NCBI RefSeq assembly: GCF_900183975.1 | Contig: NZ_LT853882.1 | Location: 3,093,501 to 3,157,500 of the forward strand | Direction: 5' to 3' | DNA: 64,000 nucleotides | From: Xanthomonas fragariae | Lineage (GTDB): Bacteria; Pseudomonadota; Gammaproteobacteria; Xanthomonadales; Xanthomonadaceae | Shown here: positions 8,422-15,664 of the stretch, piece after piece | How positions within the stretch are numbered: the first letter of the stretch is position 1 | Layout of the letters: the number at the start of each line of letters is the position of its first letter | The notes under the pieces: model-generated | Database searches by the model: none | Seen by the model: the letters and a program-made list of their open reading frames with translations, nothing else | What the model was told of the DNA's origin: nothing | Position numbers and translations under genes: made by a program

Positions 8422-9230
8422 AGCCTCGTAAGCCTTATTCCACCGATATTTCCGACGAAGAATGGGCCTTTGCGGCTCCCTATTTGACGCTGATGGACGT
8501 GCAGGCACCGCAGCGCAAGTATGAGCTACGCGCGATGTTCAACGCACTGCGGTGGATCGCGCGCGCCGGCGCACCATGGCGATTGCTTCCCAACGATTTT
8601 CCGCCCTGGGAAGCGGTGTATCAGCAAACACAGCGCTGGCTGCAAGCGGGCTGCTTTGAGGCCATGGTCAGTGATCTGCGCTCACTCTTGCGTGTGGCGC
8701 AAGGGAAAAAAGGCCAGCCGAGCGCGGTCATTTTCGATGCTCGCACGCTGCAGTCCACCTGCGAAAGCGGGCCGCGTGCTGGATACGATGGCTATAAACG
8801 CAAGAAAGGCAGCAAGGTACACATGGCCGTCGATACGCTTGGACATCTGCTCGCTGTCCAGGTGACGCCGGCTAATGAGCAGGAGCGCGCGCAAGTCCGA
8901 TCGTTGGCACAAGAGGTACAACACGTGACCGGTGAAACGGTCAAGATCGCCTTTGTTGATCAGGGCTACACCGGTCAAGAACCGGCGCAGGCGGCCACGG
9001 AAGAAGGCATTGAGTTGCACGTGATCAAGCTGCAAGAAGCGAAAAAAGGCTTTGTCTTGCTGCCGCGCCGTTGGGTTGTCGAGCGCAGCTTCGGATGGGC
9101 CAATCGTTTCAGACGGCTGGCACGCGACTACGAGCGATTGCCGGAAACCTTGGCCGGTTTGCACTTCGTCGTCTTCACGATCCTGATGCTTGGAAATGCA
9201 GCCACCCTCTTTCAAAGTTCATAACACGCT
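8376..9230 (+). mobile_element. IS5-family element, 855 bp, complete but with mismatched flanks
   Basis: Inverted repeats: AGCGTGTTATGAACTTTG at the left and its reverse complement ending AACACGCT at 9230. The element is nearly identical to the copy at 11915-12769 (at least two base differences). The left flank is CTAG (8372-8375) but the right flank is CTAA (9231-9234), so there is no perfect 4-bp YTAR duplication. The flanking genes are halves of two unrelated proteins. This suggests recombination between two IS copies with loss of the DNA between them, rather than simple insertion. Confidence 0.93.
8418..9224 (+). CDS. IS5-family transposase
   Basis: 268 residues, an intact single frame starting MKPRKPYSTDISDEEW. 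The N-terminal region contains LRWIARAGAPWRLLPNDFPPW. The DDE motif shows as VIFDARTLQSTCESGPRAGY (first Asp), IAFVDQGYTGQEP (second Asp) and RRWVVERSFGWANRFRRLARDYE (Glu with the Y-(2)-R-(3)-E-(6)-K-like signature). The residues are all present, so the enzyme should be active. Differs from the copy at 11921 by Asp in place of His after QQ on the antisense reading (a single base change). Confidence 0.93.
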   Translation: MKPRKPYSTDISDEEWAFAAPYLTLMDVQAPQRKYELRAMFNALRWIARAGAPWRLLPNDFPPWEAVYQQTQRWLQAGCFEAMVSDLRSLLRVAQGKKGQPSAVIFDARTLQSTCESGPRAGYDGYKRKKGSKVHMAVDTLGHLLAVQVTPANEQERAQVRSLAQEVQHVTGETVKIAFVDQGYTGQEPAQAATEEGIELHVIKLQEAKKGFVLLPRRWVVERSFGWANRFRRLARDYERLPETLAGLHFVVFTILMLGNAATLFQSS

Positions 9231-9710
9231 CTAAGGTCGGGAGACTTCACCATTGGGTTCACACACACAGAAGAGGTTGGCGATGGCATTGTTGCTGAAC
9301 CCATTTGGCATGCACGAATGGTTGCAGTGATACCAGCCCGTCATCCGCTACTCGCTTTCAAAGAAGTGCCTATCGAAGAACTTCTCCGCACCCCATTGAT
9401 CATGTGGAACCACCAAGCCTATGAGGGCTACGATAAGGCCTTTACAAAGCTGTTGCGAGGCTTGGATGAGAAGCCGAACGTCATCGAGCGCGCAGCTTCG
9501 CTCGACGTTATGCTAGCTCTCGTTGCGGCTGGTTACGGGATTGGCCTCGCATCTGGCGCGAAGCTGGAACCGTGCAAGCATTCAGATATCGTCATCCGCC
9601 CATTGGCAAATCAATCAGCGGTGATTACGACGTACATGCTGAAAGCTGCCAGTGCTGCGCCTTCAATCTCTGTGGATCGCTTCACAACACGTTTGAAAGA
9701 TAGAAATTAG
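9231..9710 (+). pseudogene. LysR-type regulator, C-terminal fragment
   Basis: Only the second half of a LysR-type ligand-binding domain remains. The frame is open from the IS border (LRSGDFTIGFTHTEEVGDG), so it once continued upstream. Typical elements follow: VAVIPARHPLL, LIMWNHQAYEGYD, and SLDVMLALVAAGYGIGLASG, the hallmark of this fold. The DNA-binding N-terminus and the first half of the sensor domain are missing. A short product from ATG 9318 is possible but could not bind DNA. It resembles the HTH-less protein at 10134-10751, especially at the LVAAGYGIG motif, so the two may be paralogues. Confidence 0.8.
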
Positions 9711-9737
9711 ATAATCGCTGCAATCAAATCGAACACT

Positions 9738-10037
9738 TCACCCTTCTGAGTCAGCGTACAGAATGCTTTCAGTAGCAGTCATCAGGTTGGCTGCACTGTC
9801 GTTCAATGCGATGGATACCCGCAAAATCAACGCCAATGTAGGCATGTGTTGCCCCCGCTCGATCTTTCCCATGTGAGAGCGCTCAATGCCGGCGAGGGTC
9901 GCCAGCTCTTCTTGAGATATGTCGCGCGCAATCCGTGCGGCACGTACAGCCTTCCCGAACGCAATCGCCGGCTCAGCTTCATAGGTGGTGGCGCCCACTG
10001 GGCGTCCTGGTTTCATTGTGCGCTTCTGCATTGGCAA
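9738..10037 (-). CDS. XRE-family transcriptional regulator
   Basis: 99 residues with one HTH_3 domain: FGKAVRAARIARDISQEELA, then TLAGIERSHMGKIERGQH and MPTLALILRVSIAL, the standard Cro/C1-type helix-turn-helix. The N-terminal 25 residues (GRPVGATTYEAEP) are a short basic arm. A second possible start is Met8 at 10016. It is transcribed away from the HTH-less LysR-like gene, and a repeated TTAARCTTAAC sequence lies between them, a likely operator. Such XRE proteins usually repress their own promoter; this is inference. Confidence 0.85.
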   Translation of the reverse strand: MPMQKRTMKPGRPVGATTYEAEPAIAFGKAVRAARIARDISQEELATLAGIERSHMGKIERGQHMPTLALILRVSIALNDSAANLMTATESILYADSEG

Positions 10038-10049
10038 AAGCGTTACGCA

Positions 10050-10080
10050 TTAAGCTTAACTAAACCACGTTAAACTTAAC
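10050..10080. promoter_or_regulatory. Candidate XRE operator: two near-identical 11-bp repeats
   Basis: TTAAGCTTAAC at 10050-10060 and TTAAACTTAAC at 10070-10080, one base different, start points exactly 20 bp apart (two helical turns). The first contains the palindrome TTAAGCTTAA. The second overlaps the expected -35 region of a rightward promoter with -10 TATGAT at 10087-10092. Position between divergent xre and LysR-like genes supports control of both. Confidence 0.55.
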
Positions 10081-10133
10081 TCTTTGTATGATGTTTGGTG
10101 ACTTTTCCCTTACATAGTCCGGAGGGGCAGACC

Positions 10134-10751
10134 ATGAACCAGAATTGTTGCTCGCGAATGATCAGAGTTGCCGCCGCTCCAGCAGTGCTGTCCCCAGAGT
10201 TGGCTGATCTCCTTGCGCTTCAGCGAACAGAAGAGCCTGAAACATCTGTGCTGTTGCAAGAGGTCACCCAGGACGTACTCACGACTAGCATTCTTGGAGG
10301 AGCCTTCGATCTAGGCATCGGTTGGCCCGTAGACACCGATGCCCTAGCCGTCCTGCCACTGTGGCGCGACCAATTAGCCATCGCTTTGCCCGCTCGTTCC
10401 CCACTGCTCGCAAAGCGTGCTATTTCATTACAGGTAACACTCAGTTACCCATTGATTTGTTGGCATCCGGATCCTTGTGTTGAAGGGCTTGATACGGAGG
10501 CAGAAACGGATGATCGAAGCGCCCATCTATGCCGTATTGCAGTCACATCCTTCGATCTGCTAACGGTACTCGTTGCGGCTGGCTATGGCATCGGTATTGC
10601 GCCGCAGAGCTACATAGTCAGTGCCCGTAATCGAGGTATCGTCATGCGCCAGATCCTCGGCACTCCTCGTTGGGTTACACCTGTCTTTTTCGATCTGCTA
10701 ATGCTCTCTCACCTGCAGTTGATAGGTTTGTCGAGCGAGCTTCACGGGTAG
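10134..10751 (+). CDS. LysR substrate-binding-domain protein lacking the DNA-binding domain
   Basis: 205 residues. Start ATG 10134 chosen because GGAGGGG lies 7 bases upstream. The protein begins directly with the first strand of a LysR ligand-binding domain (MIRVAAAPAVLSPELADLL). It then shows FDLGIGWPV, LWRDQLAIALPARSPLLAKR and SFDLLTVLVAAGYGIGIAPQ, all expected of this fold. No winged HTH precedes it, and none can be found in other frames of the 100 bases upstream. It may sense a small molecule and act through a partner, for example the divergent XRE protein, or be the relic of a regulator whose N-terminus was lost before the ribosome-binding site formed. The good ribosome-binding site argues for a functional gene. 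Confidence 0.75.
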   Translation: MNQNCCSRMIRVAAAPAVLSPELADLLALQRTEEPETSVLLQEVTQDVLTTSILGGAFDLGIGWPVDTDALAVLPLWRDQLAIALPARSPLLAKRAISLQVTLSYPLICWHPDPCVEGLDTEAETDDRSAHLCRIAVTSFDLLTVLVAAGYGIGIAPQSYIVSARNRGIVMRQILGTPRWVTPVFFDLLMLSHLQLIGLSSELHG

Positions 10752-10853
10752 CGATATCCACGGAAAACAAGCATTTCAGGTGAAAACTGGAGTGGGATTT
10801 TGATAGACCTTTTATGGCGTTGTCGTGCATCGCTGCTATCGGCAAAAAAGAGG

Positions 10854-11855
10854 CTACAGAGAGGGCACAGTCGGCCGCTGCCGAGCTTCTTGCTCCGGAA
10901 TCTGGTGCGGAGACTGCTGCTGCGCCCGCTCCGTTACCGACTCACTGCTTTGCAGTTTTCGCACCTTATCGAAAGATTGCTCAACTGGCGTCTGTATCGC
11001 CTCCTGAGTCAGCATGTATGCGCGCAGGGTTGCAGGGTTGTCTGAAGCGCCCTGCAGAATGAAGATTTTTTCGCCGGGCGCTGCGGCATTGGTCTGCTTG
11101 CTCAATGCGATTTCGTCAACGCTACTGAAGTTGTTTTGCTTGGCGAGCGCATACACGCTGGCGCTAATGCGGTCATTGTCTGCAGCATGCAAGTGGCCGG
11201 AACTGTTTAGTCCTTCGACCTTCTCGCGTATCTGCTGCATCAAAGCGTGATCCGAATGACCCTGGCGTGTTGGATAGTTGCCCGGGGTGCGCTCTAGCTC
11301 CCGGTTCTGGGCTGGTTGCTCGCGGTAGCGCAGTTCCTCTATACGTTCCTCTGACAGCATACGGTTGCCAAGGCCCGGCTCGACCCTGCCAGGGAAACCC
11401 TCTACCGGTAAACTCATCAATTCGCCAAAGGTTCGGAAAGCGGAATTGCTATTAACGGTGTCACCAAAGACCTTGAAGCCATACTTGGGATAGTTCAGAT
11501 TCAGTGCATTGAGTTCTGGCATCGCTTTAATTGCAGTGTTCCAACGCGCCAGGATCTCATCCTTATCGCCGATGGCGACTGTGCGTGATTGCTGGTTATC
11601 CTCAATGAAGGTGCTTCGACTCACGTCGGTGCCAACTGAGGCTGCATAGCCACCATCGAGCGCAAGGTTCCAAGCACGAAGGGAATGCCTAGCCTCGTCA
11701 GTACCTATTGTAAGTGCTTCGCCGGTTTGTCGATCAGTGGCCAAGCCGTGTAACTCAGATAGAGCTTTGCCCTTCTCATCGCGCAAAACCCAGAAATCGT
11801 GTCCAGCTACACCAAGAACATTGAGTGATCTTGCTTCAATCGTATATTTCGGCAT
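10854..11855 (-). CDS. Putative T4SS effector with C-terminal XVIPCD domain (X-Tfe-like toxin)
   Basis: 333 residues. Residues about 205-333 match the Xanthomonas VirD4-interacting protein conserved domain (XVIPCD), the secretion signal of the bacterium-killing T4SS. The pattern includes GHSDHALMQQIREKVEGL, NDRISASVYALAKQN, FSSVDEIAL, GEKIFILQG, TPVEQSFDKV and a Gln-rich tail. The N-terminal 170 residues should be the toxic domain. They read GHDFWVLRDEKGKALSELHG, then FGDTVNSNSAFRTFGELM; I do not recognise the family. The NSNSAF pattern recalls permuted papain-like hydrolases, but no catalytic Cys is visible. A lipoprotein gene precedes it on the same strand (originally 32 nt away), the usual layout of an immunity protein followed by an effector. 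An IS now separates them and may cut off the promoter. Confidence 0.78.
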   Translation of the reverse strand: MPKYTIEARSLNVLGVAGHDFWVLRDEKGKALSELHGLATDRQTGEALTIGTDEARHSLRAWNLALDGGYAASVGTDVSRSTFIEDNQQSRTVAIGDKDEILARWNTAIKAMPELNALNLNYPKYGFKVFGDTVNSNSAFRTFGELMSLPVEGFPGRVEPGLGNRMLSEERIEELRYREQPAQNRELERTPGNYPTRQGHSDHALMQQIREKVEGLNSSGHLHAADNDRISASVYALAKQNNFSSVDEIALSKQTNAAAPGEKIFILQGASDNPATLRAYMLTQEAIQTPVEQSFDKVRKLQSSESVTERAQQQSPHQIPEQEARQRPTVPSL

Positions 11856-11914
11856 GCTCTGTTCAATCCATGAATGCTTTGCTATTGCTACCTGCTAGAG
11901 ACGCACGAGTCTAG

Positions 11915-12769
11915 AGCGTGTTATGAACTTTGAAAGAGGGTGGCTGCATTTCCAAGCATCAGGATCGTGAAGACGACGAAGTGCAAACCGGCCAAGGTTT
12001 CCGGCAATCGCTCGTAGTCGCGTGCCAGCCGTCTGAAACGATTGGCCCATCCGAAGCTGCGCTCGACAACCCAACGGCGCGGCAGCAACACAAAGCCTTT
12101 TTTCGCTTCTTGCAGCTTGATCACGTGCAACTCAATGCCTTCTTCCGTGGCCGCCTGCGCCGGTTCTTGACCGGTGTAGCCCTGATCAACAAAGGCGATC
12201 TTGACCGTTTCACCGGTCACGTGTTGTACCTCTTGTGCCAACGATCGGACTTGCGCGCGCTCCTGCTCATTAGCCGGCGTCACCTGGACAGCGAGCAGAT
12301 GTCCAAGCGTATCGACGGCCATGTGTACCTTGCTGCCTTTCTTGCGTTTATAGCCATCGTATCCAGCACGCGGCCCGCTTTCGCAGGTGGACTGCAGCGT
12401 GCGAGCATCGAAAATGACCGCGCTCGGCTGGCCTTTTTTCCCTTGCGCCACACGCAAGAGTGAGCGCAGATCACTGACCATGGCCTCAAAGCAGCCCGCT
12501 TGCAGCCAGCGCTGTGTTTGCTGATACACCGCTTCCCAGGGCGGAAAATCGTTGGGAAGCAATCGCCATGGTGCGCCGGCGCGCGCGATCCACCGCAGTG
12601 CGTTGAACATCGCGCGTAGCTCATACTTGCGCTGCGGTGCCTGCACGTCCATCAGCGTCAAATAGGGAGCCGCAAAGGCCCATTCTTCGTCGGAAATATC
12701 GGTGGAATAAGGCTTACGAGGCTTCATCCGTATATGTTAGCGTGACAAGGGCAAAGTTCATAACACGCT
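11915..12769 (-). mobile_element. IS5-family element, 855 bp, complete, with CTAG target duplication
   Basis: Same element as at 8376-9230, opposite orientation. The inverted repeats begin AGCGTGTTATGAACTTTG. It is flanked by CTAG on both sides (11911-11914 and 12770-12773), a 4-bp duplication that marks a simple recent insertion. The insertion point is inside the last codons of the lipoprotein gene. Near-identity with the other copy suggests recent activity. Confidence 0.94.
11921..12727 (-). CDS. IS5-family transposase (second copy)
   Basis: 268 residues, same protein sequence as the transposase at 8418-9224 as far as I can compare, starting MKPRKPYSTDISDEEW. All three catalytic acidic positions are present (VIFDARTLQS, FVDQGYTGQ, VVERSFGWANRFRRL). 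It is transcribed in the same direction as the interrupted lipoprotein and the effector, so its promoter or read-through could give some effector transcription. Confidence 0.93.
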   Translation of the reverse strand: MKPRKPYSTDISDEEWAFAAPYLTLMDVQAPQRKYELRAMFNALRWIARAGAPWRLLPNDFPPWEAVYQQTQRWLQAGCFEAMVSDLRSLLRVAQGKKGQPSAVIFDARTLQSTCESGPRAGYDGYKRKKGSKVHMAVDTLGHLLAVQVTPANEQERAQVRSLAQEVQHVTGETVKIAFVDQGYTGQEPAQAATEEGIELHVIKLQEAKKGFVLLPRRWVVERSFGWANRFRRLARDYERLPETLAGLHFVVFTILMLGNAATLFQSS

Positions 12770-13166
12770 CTAGCAAGCTCTTGAGGTTGTTCATCGCCTG
12801 TGCCACCCCTAGGTCAATAAAGTAGGGACCGCCACCTCTCAGCGTTATATCCGCCTGGTTCGCTCCTTGCGCACGTTCGATGCGCATGCGGAATCCAGTG
12901 CGGTTCTTATCGTCAAAGGTTCCGGATTCAAGTACTCCATTAGTGCTGTCCCTATGCGTGACCTCTCTCCAAGAACTATCGGTTGCAGAGAGTTGGCTGA
13001 TGCTGAGTTCGGCGCAGTCAAACAGACGTTGGTTTGTCATGTCGTGAGGAATCATCAAGTGATCGGAAGCTGTTGGGATCTTCCCGGTGACTAGGAACGC
13101 GTTGCATCCTCCCAGCGAGGAGATCGCCAAGCTCATGATAGTGAAAACTTTCAGCCGAGGTTTCAT
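12714..13166 (-). CDS. Lipoprotein, putative immunity protein (X-Tfi-like), C-terminus replaced by IS sequence
   Basis: The signal peptide ends in a lipobox, SSLGGC with Cys21, so the protein should be lipid-anchored and periplasmic. The mature part has DCAELSISQLSATDSSW, TGFRMRIERAQGANQADITL and GGGPYFIDLGVAQAMNNL. Removing the IS and one CTAG restores the original ending: codons for L-L-D-S-C-V-S-S-R, then stop at 11888-11890. So the native gene spanned 11888-13166 without the IS, about 137 residues, and ended 32 nt before the effector start. The present frame instead runs about 18 residues into the IS end. Lipoprotein plus XVIPCD effector is the known immunity/effector arrangement (X-Tfi and X-Tfe). 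The altered tail may or may not abolish activity. Confidence 0.75.
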   Translation of the reverse strand: MKPRLKVFTIMSLAISSLGGCNAFLVTGKIPTASDHLMIPHDMTNQRLFDCAELSISQLSATDSSWREVTHRDSTNGVLESGTFDDKNRTGFRMRIERAQGANQADITLRGGGPYFIDLGVAQAMNNLKSLLERVMNFALVTLTYTDEAS

Positions 13167-13350
13167 GTGGCTCTCCTGATAAGCGCTTAACGCGTCACAC
13201 TTAGACGATGCTGCGAGAGTGACGGAACACCAGTGTAAGTGGAACAGTAAGGCTTGTCGGTTTGACTACCCATTAGAGGAGCACTTGGGGCCTCGCACTT
13301 AGACATGACTTTTGAAGCTCCATTCGCCTTGCTCGGCGTTCATCCCCGCC

Positions 13351-15240
13351 TCAAAATTCAGACATGCATTCGGCAATCCTATTTATGGGGACTCGCTTCT
13401 CAACGACTGGCGTCGTTGCTTCAGATACGGCCTGGCAAACTGCCTCAACCATCGCTTGCTGATTGTCCGATGTGAGCGCCTCAATAGGCGACATGCCATC
13501 AAGTTCCTCGCGAGGTCGCGTCAAGGCGTAGTAGATATCCCATGTATCAACGCCACGGTGCAGACGCTTGAGTACCGCCTGCACCAAGCGGCGCTTGAAC
13601 ATGTTGAGTTGCCACACCGGGACCCGCTGCCCCTTGTTGCCTAACTGAATTGAAAGCAGGTTGCGAGCCTGGATCTCGTAAGTAATCCACCGCCGTGATT
13701 TGCCCGCAAGCTTGGCATAGTCCGCGACGACCAGGTTGTCGGGCCCTTCAAAAATGTCCAATACCTCCAATCGCTCTCGCTGGACCTCAGAGATCTTCGG
13801 TAGAGCGTATTCCGGCATTTGTATTGCAGAGAGCCTCTGAGTCCCGGCGCCGACTGCTGGCATCGTTTGCTCATTGGGTGCTACCAGCATGATGGGAGCG
13901 TGTTGGCCCAACGCCGGCAGCGGCGTGACCTTCTGGCCGGCAATCGTGGGAACGCCCTGAAGGTGGATGGTGAGGTGCGTGCTGGCAATCTGCACCTGAT
14001 TTTGCTCGAACAGATCTAGCCGATCAGCCCAGTCCTGCATCATTAGCCGACGCTGTTCAACGTACTCGGCATGGTTGTAGGTGGCGCTGATGCGATTGGG
14101 GTCAGCATGTGAGAGTTGCGCGTCGACCCATACCTTTGGATAGCCCAATTCATTGAGTGCTGTTGAAATCGTCGCCCTGATGCCGTGACCGGTGAGACGA
14201 CCGTCATAGCCCAGCCGCTTGATCGCACGGTTGACCGTGTTTTCGCTCATGCGGGCAGTGATTCGCTTCACGCCCGGGAAAAGGTAGGTCTGCGCTGGTT
14301 TGAACAGGTCGAGCATGTGCCGCACGATCTCGATGGCTTGCACAGGCAGCGGCACGATGTAGGGCGGGATGTCAGTTACGCGCTTGCGCTTCTTTTTGGT
14401 CAGCATCTTGCGCTGCTTGAGCGACATCACCGGGATGATCCACAAACCCTGTTCCAGATCGAATTGGTCCGGCGTGGCCAAACGTAGTTCGCCTGTGCGT
14501 ACACCCGTCAGCAGCAACAGGCGAATGGCCAATTGGGTCATCTGCATGCCGCGGTACTTGCGAAGTGTCTGCAGAAACAGGGGTAGCTCGGGCATACGCA
14601 GGAGTGGGTTGTGCTCAACGGGCGGCAACGGCACAGCGACCACGTGTAGATCGATGGCGGGGTGCTCGACCATGCCCGGAATGACCACCATGGCGTAGTC
14701 GGCGAGTTGCTTGAGCCAGGTGCGCACCTTTTCGGCGACGGACAGTGACTCGCGTTTCTCGATCCGGCCGATCACCTCCAGTAGCACTGGACGGGTGATC
14801 TCGTAGATGGTGTAGCGTTTGAGGTAGGGGAATACATCTTTTTTGAACACGCGGCGGATCTGTTCCAGCGAACTCTGACGACCTTCTTCGAGGGTCAGTT
14901 GCCGGTGTTCCATCCACTTTTCGTAGACCGCCATGAAGGTGTTTTCGCCAGCCAACCGGATGGCCTGGCGTTTTTGCTTTCGGTCGATGCGCGGGTTGAT
15001 GCCCTTGGCGACGAGGGCACGCGCCTGGTCACGAAATTCGCGCGCCTCGCGCAGAGAGAGTTCGGGATAGCTGCCAAGCGAAATCCGGGCACGTTGTCCA
15101 ACCCAGGTATAGCGGAAGTGCCAGGCTTTGCCGCCAACAGGGGAAACGTAGAGGAACAAACCATCGAAGTCTGCGAGGGTGTAGGGCTTGTCGGAAGCCT
15201 TGGCTTGCCGGACGACCATATCTGTGAGCATGCGTACCAA
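13351..15240 (-). CDS. P4-type tyrosine integrase with Xre/MbcA-like C-terminal extension
   Basis: 629 residues. Residues 1-90 form the DUF4102 arm-binding domain (MVVRQAKASDKPYTLADFDG, LSLREAREFRDQARAL). About 210-400 is the tyrosine recombinase core: Arg in LLTGVRTGELRLA (near 247), HGIR in GHGIRATISTALNELGYP (near 352), His in LSHADPN (near 376) and the nucleophile in YNHAEY (near 393). Usual P4 integrases end near residue 400-420; this one adds about 200 residues. The last part reads WDIYYALTRPREELDGMSP then IEALTSDNQQAMVEAVCQAV, similar to the toxin-binding domain of Xre/MbcA/ParS antitoxins. The gene starts 230 bases from the 3' end of tRNA-Gly, the expected attachment site. It probably mobilised the region to the left. 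Confidence 0.88.
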   Translation of the reverse strand: MVRMLTDMVVRQAKASDKPYTLADFDGLFLYVSPVGGKAWHFRYTWVGQRARISLGSYPELSLREAREFRDQARALVAKGINPRIDRKQKRQAIRLAGENTFMAVYEKWMEHRQLTLEEGRQSSLEQIRRVFKKDVFPYLKRYTIYEITRPVLLEVIGRIEKRESLSVAEKVRTWLKQLADYAMVVIPGMVEHPAIDLHVVAVPLPPVEHNPLLRMPELPLFLQTLRKYRGMQMTQLAIRLLLLTGVRTGELRLATPDQFDLEQGLWIIPVMSLKQRKMLTKKKRKRVTDIPPYIVPLPVQAIEIVRHMLDLFKPAQTYLFPGVKRITARMSENTVNRAIKRLGYDGRLTGHGIRATISTALNELGYPKVWVDAQLSHADPNRISATYNHAEYVEQRRLMMQDWADRLDLFEQNQVQIASTHLTIHLQGVPTIAGQKVTPLPALGQHAPIMLVAPNEQTMPAVGAGTQRLSAIQMPEYALPKISEVQRERLEVLDIFEGPDNLVVADYAKLAGKSRRWITYEIQARNLLSIQLGNKGQRVPVWQLNMFKRRLVQAVLKRLHRGVDTWDIYYALTRPREELDGMSPIEALTSDNQQAMVEAVCQAVSEATTPVVEKRVPINRIAECMSEF

Positions 15241-15471
15241 CTCCTGATGTTGCGAGTTGGATGCGATGTTTGTTCTCAGGTGGCCTGCTCTTCCAGCAAC
15301 AATGCGGAACGGGTGTTCACCGCATTTTGTACCGCAAAACGTACCGATTTGTACCGGTAGTCAGTAGATTTCGCTGGACGTCACTGGACTGAAGAAGAGG
15401 GGTAATTCAGAACCAGATCAGTCACTTACAACGTTCCTTGGCGCTGGGTGGACGTCAGTGGAAAGTTGAAG
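15241..15471. other. Integrase promoter region and putative attachment-site side of tRNA-Gly
   Basis: 231 bases between the integrase start and the 3' end of tRNA-Gly. P4-type elements integrate in tRNA 3' ends, so the core attachment site should lie at the tRNA 3' end near 15472-15490. I cannot see its partner because the other end of the element lies outside the window. No ORF of interest. Confidence 0.5.
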
Positions 15472-15545
15472 TGGAGCGGGCGAAGGGAATCGAACCCTCG
15501 TCAGTAGCTTGGGAAGCTACAGCTCTACCATTGAGCTACGCCCGC
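15472..15545 (-). tRNA. tRNA-Gly (anticodon CCC)
   Basis: Read on the minus strand, the acceptor arms GCGGGCG and CGCCCGC pair perfectly. The D-arm is GCTC/GAGC, the anticodon stem GTAGC/GCTAC encloses the loop TTCCCAA (anticodon CCC at positions 34-36), the T-arm is GAGGG-TTCGATT-CCCTT, and CCA is encoded at the 3' end (bases 15472-15474). Its 3' end faces the integrase, so it is the probable insertion target of the mobile region to the left. Confidence 0.95.
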
Positions 15546-15664
15546 GCGGCGTTGGCGGAGTTTATTCGGGTGCAGGTGTCGGACGCAATGCGCAGACGTG
15601 ACCAGGGCCGGTTGCCCGGCCCTGGTGTCTTGCGTAAGTGCCATGTGCCTGTGCGTCGCGTGCT

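Noticed and set aside
13312..13644. Open frame near the integrase end, considered as a toxin partner for its Xre-like tail
   Set aside because: It is antisense to the integrase C-terminus and has no RES-domain motifs.
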